Shown piece after piece: positions 57,896-64,000 of a stretch of DNA of 64,000 nucleotides. Below the pieces are notes generated by a model, which saw nothing but the letters and a program-made list of their open reading frames with translations, made no database searches and was not told where the DNA came from. How positions within the stretch are numbered: position 1 is the first letter of the stretch; each line of letters starts with the position of its first letter. Made by a program: the position numbers and the translations under genes. Origin of the DNA: an uncultured Pseudomonadales bacterium (GTDB lineage Bacteria; Pseudomonadota; Gammaproteobacteria; Pseudomonadales; Azotimanducaceae); the NCBI GenBank assembly GCA_958296165.1, contig OY282447.1, positions 2,418,001-2,482,000 on the forward strand. The letters are read 5' to 3'.

Positions 57896-60800
57896 ATGAC
57901 TTTCGACGCCTTGCTCATCGCCAATCGCGGTGAAATCGCTCTGCGCATCGCCCGCGCCGCAGCCGACTTGGGCCTTCGCACCGTGGCGGTGTACTCGGAG
58001 GACGACGCGCTAAGCCTGCACACCCGCACGGCGGACGAAGCCTACGCTTTGCCCGGCTTGGGCGCCGCCGCGTATCTCAACGAGGAAGCCGTGGTCGCAG
58101 CAGCCCAGTCGACCGGCTGCAGCGCCATCCACCCGGGCTACGGGTTTCTTGCCGAGCGCGCCAGCTTCGCCCGCCGCTGCGCCGAAGCAGGGATCGTCTT
58201 CGTCGGGCCGAAGGTTGAGCACCTCGAACTGTTTGGCGACAAGGGGCGCGCACGCGCCGCCGCCGTCGCTGCGGACGTGCCGGTGGTGCGCGGCGTAGAC
58301 CGGGCCGTCTCGCTGGCAGAAGCCAAGGAGTTCTTCGCCTCCTTGAACGGCGCCGCCATGATCGTCAAGGCGATTGCCGGCGGCGGTGGCCGCGGCACCC
58401 GCGTGGTCGCCGACGCAGCTGAACTCGAAAGCGCCTACAACCGCTGCCAATCGGAAGCCAAAGCCGCTTTCGGAGTTGCCGACGTCTATGTGGAGCAGTT
58501 CCTCGCCCGCGCCCGCCACATCGAGGTGCAGATATTGGGCGATTGCCGAGGCGCGGTGGCGCACTTGGGCGAGCGCGAGTGCAGCGTGCAACGTCGGCAT
58601 CAGAAAGTGGTGGAGATCGCGCCCGCGGCGGAGCTCGCCGACGACGTTCGCACGGCCATCATCGACGCCGCTGTGCGGTTCGCGCAGAAGGAAGGCTACG
58701 AGAACCTCGGCACGTTCGAGTTCCTGGTGGATGCAGTGGATGCATCGGGCGACGGCGCCCAGCCGTTCGTGTTCATCGAGACCAACGCTCGCCTGCAAGT
58801 GGAACACACCGTCACCGAGCAAGTGACCGGCGTAGACATCGTGCAGTCGCAGCTTCGCCTCGCCGCTGGCGCAACGCTGGCCGAAATCGGCCTCGACGAC
58901 CCCGCCATCGCCCAACCGCGCGGCTACGCGATACAGATGCGCGTGAACATGGAGACCATCGGCGAGGATGGCGCGGTGCGCCCTGCAAGCGGCACGTTGG
59001 CCGTCTACGAAGCGCCTAACGGCCCCGGCGTGCGCACGGACGGCTTTGGCTACGCGGGCTACCGCACCAGCACCGCGTTTGATTCGCTGTTGGCGAAAGT
59101 GATCGCTCACTCAGTAACGAAAGACTTTGCCACGGCCATCGCCCGGGCGGTGCGCGCCCTGTCCGAGTTCCGCTTGGAGGGCGTCGGCACCAACATCCCG
59201 TTTCTGCACAACGTGCTGAACCACGAGGACTTCGCCGCCGGGCGCGTCCATACGCGCTGGGTGGACGAGCACCTCGCCGAACTTGCCGTGCCCTCTTCAG
59301 ACGCCCCGCAGCGCTACATGACCACCCAAACATCCCAACCCGATGCTGGCGGCGGCTACGCCGGCGCCCGGGTAGATAGCAGCGATCCGCTGGCGCTGTT
59401 CGATCACGACGCGAAGACGAAGGCGGAACAGACGCAAGCGGCCCACCCGGCGCTTGGCTCGGATGAGCCTGCGATCGTCGGCCCGGAAGGCACAACGGGC
59501 GTGAGTTCTCCCATTCAAGGCACCATCGTCTCGCTCGACGTCGCGCCTGGCGACGAAGTGCGCACCGGCCAGCAAGTGGCTGTGGTCGAAGCCATGAAGA
59601 TGGAGCATGTGATAGCCGCCGCGCACGACGGCATCGTGCGCGAGGTGACCATGCAGCAAGGCGACGTGGTGCGCGAGGGCTATCCGATCGTGTTCATCGA
59701 GGAAGCCGATGTGAGCGGCGGCGACGCAGCCACCGCAGAAGAACTGGACCCAGACTACATCCGCCCAGACCTCGCGCTCACCTACCAGCGCCACGCCCAG
59801 GTGCTGGACGAGAACCGCCCGGAGGCAGTTGCCAAGCGCTACGCCCGCGGCTACCGAATGCCGCGCGAGAACATCGATCAGTTGATGGACGAAGGCTCCT
59901 TCAAGGAATACTGGCCACTCATCGTTGCCCGCCAGCACCGCCGCCACGACATGGAAACGCTGCGTAAGAACACGCCGGCAGACGGCCTGATCGCCGGCAT
60001 CGGCACCGTGAACGCGGATCTGTTCGGCGACGAAGCGGCGCGCACCATGCTCGTCCACTACGACTACACCGTGCTGGCCGGCACGCAAGGCGGGCGCAAC
60101 CACTACAAGCAGGATCGCATGTTCGAGCTGGCGCATCGCTTCCGCATCCCGCTCATCCTGTTCGGCGAAGGCGGCGGCGGCCGGCCCGGCGACGACAGCG
60201 GCGGCCCGGGCGTGGCCTTCGACACGCACACGTTCACGCGCTTCTCTCAACTCTCCGGCCTGGTGCCGCTGGTGACCGTAATCAACGGCCGCACCTTCGC
60301 CGGCAACACCGCGCTGGTGGCCTGCTGCGACGTGATCATCGCCACCGAACGCACCACGGTCGCCATGGGCGGCCCGGCCATGATCGAAGGCGGGGGCCTT
60401 GGCATCTACACGCCGGAGGAGGTGGGGCCGATGTCGTTCCAGGTGCCGAACGGCGTGGTGGACATCCTCGCCAAAGACGAAGAAGACGCGGTGGAAGTGG
60501 CGAAGAAGTACCTCTCCTATTTCCAAGGCAGGGTGCAGAATTGGCAAGCGCACGATCAGCGCCGGCTGCGCCACGTGGTGCCGGAGAATCGCCTGCGCCT
60601 GTACGACATGAAGGAGATCGTCCACACCATCGCCGATGTGGATTCCGTGCTGGAAATCCGCCCCAAGTTCGGCATTGGCGTGATCACGGCGTTCATCCGC
60701 GTGGAAGGCCATCCGATGGGCGTGATCGCCAACAATCCGCATCATCTGGCAGGCGCCATCGATTCGGACGGCGCGGACAAGGGCGCGCGCTTCATCCAGC

Positions 60801-61315
60801 TTTGCGATGCCTTCGACATCCCCGTGCTGAGCCTGATGGACTGCCCTGGCATGATGGTAGGCCCGGATGTGGAGCGCACGGCGCTGGTGCGGCACTGCGT
60901 GCGCATGTTCAACGCTGGCGCCAACCTGACGACGCCGCTGTTCGGCGTGGTCGTGCGCAAGGCATATGGTCTTGGCGTGCAGGCAATGTGCGGCGCGAGT
61001 GCGCTGGTGGGCTTCTTCACGGTGGCATGGCCCACGGCCGAGTTCGCCGGCATGAACATCGAAGGTTCGGTGAAGTTGGGCTACCGCAAGGAGCTGGCGG
61101 CAATCGAGGATGCGGAGCAGAGGCGGCTTGAGTTCGAGCGGCGCGTTGCCGGGGCCTACGAAGGAGCGAAGGCCATCAACGCCGGCGTCGGCGGGGGTTT
61201 GGATGACGTGATCGATCCCGCCGACACGAGGAGCTGGATAGCGAGCAGCTTGAAGCGGTTGCCGCCTCGTGTGCCACGAACGGAGAAGAAGTACCCGTAC
61301 ATTGATACATGGTAG
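57896..61315 (+). CDS. Single-chain biotin-dependent acyl-CoA carboxylase (BC-BCCP-CT)
   Basis: 1139 residues in one polypeptide. Biotin carboxylase (about 1-460: LLIANRGEIALRIARAAADL; ATP-grasp IAGGGGRGTRVV; FIETNARLQVEHTVTEQVTG), biotin carrier (about 535-610, biotinylated Lys568 in VEAMKMEHV), and carboxyltransferase (about 640-1139: GTQGGRNHYKQDRMFEL; GGGGRPGDDSGG). The order matches known single-chain long-chain acyl-CoA carboxylases rather than the split acetyl-CoA enzyme. It would make malonyl- or methylmalonyl-type CoAs. Preceded by the winged-helix gene (39 bp). Confidence 0.93.
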   Translation: MTFDALLIANRGEIALRIARAAADLGLRTVAVYSEDDALSLHTRTADEAYALPGLGAAAYLNEEAVVAAAQSTGCSAIHPGYGFLAERASFARRCAEAGIVFVGPKVEHLELFGDKGRARAAAVAADVPVVRGVDRAVSLAEAKEFFASLNGAAMIVKAIAGGGGRGTRVVADAAELESAYNRCQSEAKAAFGVADVYVEQFLARARHIEVQILGDCRGAVAHLGERECSVQRRHQKVVEIAPAAELADDVRTAIIDAAVRFAQKEGYENLGTFEFLVDAVDASGDGAQPFVFIETNARLQVEHTVTEQVTGVDIVQSQLRLAAGATLAEIGLDDPAIAQPRGYAIQMRVNMETIGEDGAVRPASGTLAVYEAPNGPGVRTDGFGYAGYRTSTAFDSLLAKVIAHSVTKDFATAIARAVRALSEFRLEGVGTNIPFLHNVLNHEDFAAGRVHTRWVDEHLAELAVPSSDAPQRYMTTQTSQPDAGGGYAGARVDSSDPLALFDHDAKTKAEQTQAAHPALGSDEPAIVGPEGTTGVSSPIQGTIVSLDVAPGDEVRTGQQVAVVEAMKMEHVIAAAHDGIVREVTMQQGDVVREGYPIVFIEEADVSGGDAATAEELDPDYIRPDLALTYQRHAQVLDENRPEAVAKRYARGYRMPRENIDQLMDEGSFKEYWPLIVARQHRRHDMETLRKNTPADGLIAGIGTVNADLFGDEAARTMLVHYDYTVLAGTQGGRNHYKQDRMFELAHRFRIPLILFGEGGGGRPGDDSGGPGVAFDTHTFTRFSQLSGLVPLVTVINGRTFAGNTALVACCDVIIATERTTVAMGGPAMIEGGGLGIYTPEEVGPMSFQVPNGVVDILAKDEEDAVEVAKKYLSYFQGRVQNWQAHDQRRLRHVVPENRLRLYDMKEIVHTIADVDSVLEIRPKFGIGVITAFIRVEGHPMGVIANNPHHLAGAIDSDGADKGARFIQLCDAFDIPVLSLMDCPGMMVGPDVERTALVRHCVRMFNAGANLTTPLFGVVVRKAYGLGVQAMCGASALVGFFTVAWPTAEFAGMNIEGSVKLGYRKELAAIEDAEQRRLEFERRVAGAYEGAKAINAGVGGGLDDVIDPADTRSWIASSLKRLPPRVPRTEKKYPYIDTW

Positions 61316-61402
61316 CCACCGCGCCCCGGCTCTGGCTGCTTGCAGCGCCGTCGCGAGCACGCCGGTGCCGATCGTGGATCTGTTAACGCTAGGCTAGAGG
61401 CG

Positions 61403-62104
61403 GTGCGCACCACTTTCTTCACGTCCGCGAACAATGCCTACGAGTTGTTCGTGCTGCCCTACATGACGAGCGTGCTCGTTCACAACGAGGATGCGCGCGT
61501 GGAGGTGTGCCTGGATGACTCAGCCGAGTTCACGCTGGCCAATGCACCGGCGCTCGACATCTTGGCGACCGGCTTCGGCAGCGACCGTTTCCTGCTGCGC
61601 AACACCGCCGAGTTGTCGAACATGTCCGACTCGGGCATGGCCGATACAACGGTGCCGCCAAATACCGTGCGTTTCATTCAGACGCCGGAAGTGATCACTG
61701 AATACACCTACATCGGCGACATCGACATGCTGTTGCTGGAGTCCGTCACTGACAAGCATCTGCGCAGAATGGCAGACACCGGCCTGCCCTACAGCAACAT
61801 CCTGCGGCCGGGCCGGAAAGCGCTGAGCGGCTTGCACTTCACGCGCAGCGACGTCTACTACCCGGTACGCATCGCACCGGATGCCGCGCTCAATCGCGAC
61901 GAATATCTGCTCTACGACTTGGTGGTTGCGCGTGGCTTGGGGCTCCCCGATCCCGACGACCGCTGGCGCCCGATGCATGGCTACCACATGAGCCTTCGGC
62001 GTGGCCCCTTGTCGGCGCTGGGCTGGGGACTAAGGCGCTGCGCCAAAACAAACATTATGGTAGGTCGTTCTGATCGACAATGGGAGAGGTCATGGAAGAC
62101 CCGA
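61403..62104 (+). pseudogene. Glycosyltransferase-like gene truncated by an insertion sequence
   Basis: About 234 residues remain from a GTG at 61403 (MRTTFFTSANNAYELFVLPY). A DxD motif in EYTYIGDIDMLLLE and the following TGLPYSNILRPG and HFTRSDVYYPV blocks suggest a GT-A-fold glycosyltransferase. The open frame runs past the left inverted repeat at 62105 into the element and stops only at 62602, so the native C-terminus is lost. No second half is in the window. Confidence 0.65.
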
Positions 62105-62121
62105 CAGGGTGATTTCACGCT
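62105..62121. repeat. Left terminal inverted repeat of the insertion sequence
   Basis: CAGGGTGATTTCACGCT. The partner at the right edge, read outward, is GGCTATTTCACGCT, sharing ten contiguous bases. Confidence 0.75.
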
Positions 62122-62313
62122 GACGAGCGGTTGTGCCAGGCGGTCCTCGCTGAGGCGTCGCATGTCGAAGGAGACCGGCGGGGCATGTCCGATGAACGGG
62201 ATTGCTGGTTTTCGCGGAACCGGCGCGCCCTGTCGACGCGTGGTTGGGCGAGGCGAACGACCCCGCGCGCGAGGCATTGCGGCGCGGGAACGGATTCCGG
62301 GCGCGGGGACGCT

Positions 62314-63910
62314 TCAGTCGGGCTTGAGGATGGCGTCGAGGGCGTCGCCGCGTCGCATCATGAAGTGGAGGTTCGCATCGGGCACGTGGCGGAAGCCGCG
62401 GTGGAAGACGACGGCGAGCGCGATGTTGTTGAGGGTGGCGTTGTTGGCGGGCGCGTGTCGCGCGCGGATGCGGCTGGCGTCCTCGCCGAAGGTGGCGTCG
62501 CGGCGGCAGTGGTTGCCGTTCTCGACCTGCCAGTGGCCGCGGTTCCAGGCCAGCAGGCGGTCGGGGCCGGCGCGCTCGGCGTTCGCGGAGGCGATGCCGT
62601 AGGCGGTCTCGGCGGAGGGCGTGCCGGGCAGCAGGTCGCGGGCGGCGATGCGGCGGGTCTCGATGCGGCCGTGCGCCTTGGCCGGGCCGTCGACGTGTCG
62701 GCGCACGGCGGGCGCGTCCCAGTCGATGGCGCGGAGCTGCGCGAAGGCGTCGGGGCAGTTGGCCTTGACGTCGAGCGCGTAGTCGGCGCCGTGGACGTCG
62801 ACGATGGCGCGCTCGGTGTCGGCGCAGGCGTGCAGGGCGTCGAGCGTGATCGCGCAGCCGCGCAGGTCGACGTCTTCGAGCAGCGCCCGCAGCGCGGCCG
62901 TCTCGCCGCCCTTGTCGCGGCAGCACCGGCTCGCCAGCGGGCGGCCGCCGTGGGTGACCAGGGTGGCGGTCTCGAAGCAGGCGCCGTCGCCGGCGCGGTT
63001 GGCGCCGCGGATGCGCTTGCCGTCCGCGGCGAGGGCGGGCAGGTCGGACGACTCGGCGAGGCGCGGCGCGCCAGGCCCCCAGGGCGCGCAGTTCGCGCTG
63101 CTCGAGGCCGCGCGCGAACCGTTCCGTCGCCGCCGGCCCGCGCTGCCCCGCGAGCCGCGCCAGGGCGCAGATCGACAGCACCGTCGCGAGGCCGTGCTTG
63201 CGCCCCTGGCCGCGCCGGCTGTCCGGCGCCGCCGCGAACGGGTCGCGCAGCGAGCGCAGCTCCGTCGCCGCGTAGCGCACCGGCGTCGCCCGGCACGACC
63301 ACTCCGCGCGGTCGACCGGATCCGACAGCCGCGCCGCGGCGTCCGAACGCAGCGGACGCACGAACATCTCCTTCGGCACCGAGTGCGGGTCCGTGTACGC
63401 GCCGTTGTGCCGCGCGAACCCCTTCGTGCGGCCCACCCGCCGCCAGTTCGAGGCCGCGTAGCAGACGCCGCGGAACCGCGACGGATCCACGAACGTCTCC
63501 GCGAGCTCCAGCGGGCGCCCGTGCGCCGCGCGCCAGTCCGCGCTCAGCCGACGCAGGCTCGGCCCCAGCGTCCGCGACGCCAGGTTCCTCGTCCCTGCCG
63601 CCTCCGGCAGGATCACGAACCGCGTGTTGTTGCCGATCAGATGCAGACGCCGGAACTGCACCGAACGGTGCCAGCCCAGCCAGCGATCCCGCGGCGCGCA
63701 CTTGAACGCGCCCGACTGCCAACCCGCCAGCGCCAGCCAGTGCCCGCGCCACACCGCGACGTGCCGCAGCCCGCGACCCGCGAACTGCCGGAACCCCAGA
63801 TAGTGGTGCGCCGCCATCAGCGCGTCCCACCGACGCCGCTCGTCCCCGCGCGCCGGACGAACCTCCACCTCCCGCAACGACACTTCCGCCTTGTCGAACA
63901 CGCCCGCCAT
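62314..63910 (-). pseudogene. Broken transposase: DUF4338 (DruA-like) domain plus ISAs1-type DDE domain
   Basis: The N-terminal part reads LREVEVRPARGDERRRWDAL, AHHYLGFRQFAGRGLRHVAV, and AETFVDPSRFRGVCYAASNW: a DUF4338 domain as in DruA and related transposases. It runs into the start of an ISAs1/H-repeat domain (GLATVLSICALARLAGQRG). At about 63063 the frame shifts by one and the segment between ELRALGAWR and LAADGKRIRGA, expected to be some 30-40 residues longer, is missing. The rest is in the second frame with catalytic Asp (AADGKRI), Asp (ITLDALHAC) and Glu (WQVENGNHCRRDATFGEDAS). An upstream start at 63922 or 63958 is possible. Confidence 0.85.
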
Positions 63911-63986
63911 CGCCCCTCTCATAGGGCATCCATCGACAAATAGCCAGCACTTCCTCAACGCCTACGCCCGTCAATGCCTTCCCGCT

Positions 63987-64000
63987 AGCGTGAAATAGCC
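63987..64000. repeat. Right terminal inverted repeat of the insertion sequence (cut by window end)
   Basis: AGCGTGAAATAGCC, the inverted counterpart of the left end. About three outer bases lie beyond the window. Confidence 0.7.

Larger units (their letters stand above)
62105..64000 (-). mobile_element. Insertion sequence with DruA-like/ISAs1-like transposase
   Basis: Left end CAGGGTGATTTCACGCT at 62105-62121. The plus-strand end of the window, AGCGTGAAATAGCC (63987-64000), is its inverted repeat (shared ATTTCACGCT), so the element ends at or just past the window edge; its outer bases should be CTG. The one large gene inside is the broken transposase on the minus strand. GC content and codon use (near-exclusive G/C third positions) differ visibly from the neighbouring genes. 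Confidence 0.85.

Noticed and set aside
59297-61360. A 687-residue open frame on the minus strand
   Set aside because: It lies fully opposite the carboxylase gene and has the His/Ala/Val-rich composition of a reverse-strand shadow in high-GC DNA, with no family motifs.
62131-63705. A 524-residue plus-strand frame through the insertion sequence
   Set aside because: Opposite the transposase, with Gly/Ala/Val then Pro/Arg composition caused by codon bias; the minus strand carries the DDE motifs.
62314-63910. Druantia defence system
   Set aside because: Only the DruA-like domain is present, and it is fused to a DDE transposase bounded by inverted repeats.

Overview
The window is high-GC chromosomal DNA, almost fully coding, from a gammaproteobacterium. 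The placement rests on several gene orders seen directly: recA-recX-alaS-lysC, ftsX beside rpoH (sigma-32), and a complete S10-spc-alpha ribosomal cluster ending rpoA-rplQ. Two TonB-dependent receptors show a Gram-negative outer membrane. Many Fe(II)/2-oxoglutarate dioxygenase-like genes (TauD, PhyH and one more), a CaiB/BaiF CoA-transferase, a crotonase, a thiolase-DUF35 pair and a one-chain acyl-CoA carboxylase suggest an environmental, possibly marine or host-associated, heterotroph. That lifestyle is inference; the genus cannot be told from this window.

Layout. 1-14 kb: uvrB (3' end outside), gamma-glutamyltransferase, a TauD/heme-demethylase-like pair, a NIPSNAP-like protein, a GT2-GtrA glycosyltransferase, a nitroreductase, then trmB-nadE-MBL-alkD, rpoH and ftsX on the minus strand. 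14-24 kb: recA with an SOS box, recX, alaS, lysC, a cysteine synthase, then NfeD-slipin. 24-29 kb: an accessory ATPase-TPR pair translationally linked to a crotonase and tsaB. 29-33 kb (minus): a five-gene operon with two aldolase/racemase-fold proteins (one degenerate), a CoA-transferase, a PPOX protein and, last, a SelW/Rdx-like protein whose redox motif is Cys-x-x-TGA, a predicted selenoprotein. 33-37 kb: TonB receptor, 2OG oxygenase, methyltransferase. 37-51.5 kb (minus): 28 genes of the S10-spc-alpha cluster. 51.8-61.3 kb: a second TonB receptor, thiolase-like plus DUF35, a duplicated winged-helix protein and the single-chain carboxylase. 61.4-64 kb: a glycosyltransferase-like gene cut by an insertion sequence whose transposase is itself broken; the window stops at the right inverted repeat of that element.

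Most notable signals. (1) The in-frame TGA selenoprotein with a SECIS-like hairpin carrying GGTC in its loop. (2) A perfect CIRCE operator (TTAGCACTC-N9-GAGTGCTAA) in front of rpoH, which would place the heat-shock sigma factor under HrcA. (3) The ATPase-TPR module, a candidate signalling or conflict system. (4) Ribosomal protein S17 with a roughly 100-residue Ala/Pro/Glu extension built on a 15-bp tandem repeat. (5) A degenerate PLP-enzyme paralogue coupled to its intact sister. (6) ftsX without ftsE. (7) A metallo-beta-lactamase-fold protein that has lost its metal ligands. (8) A 78-nt hairpin directly before rpsJ.

No tRNA, rRNA or CRISPR array was recognised. All functional calls come from reading the sequence and from family knowledge; no searches were run.
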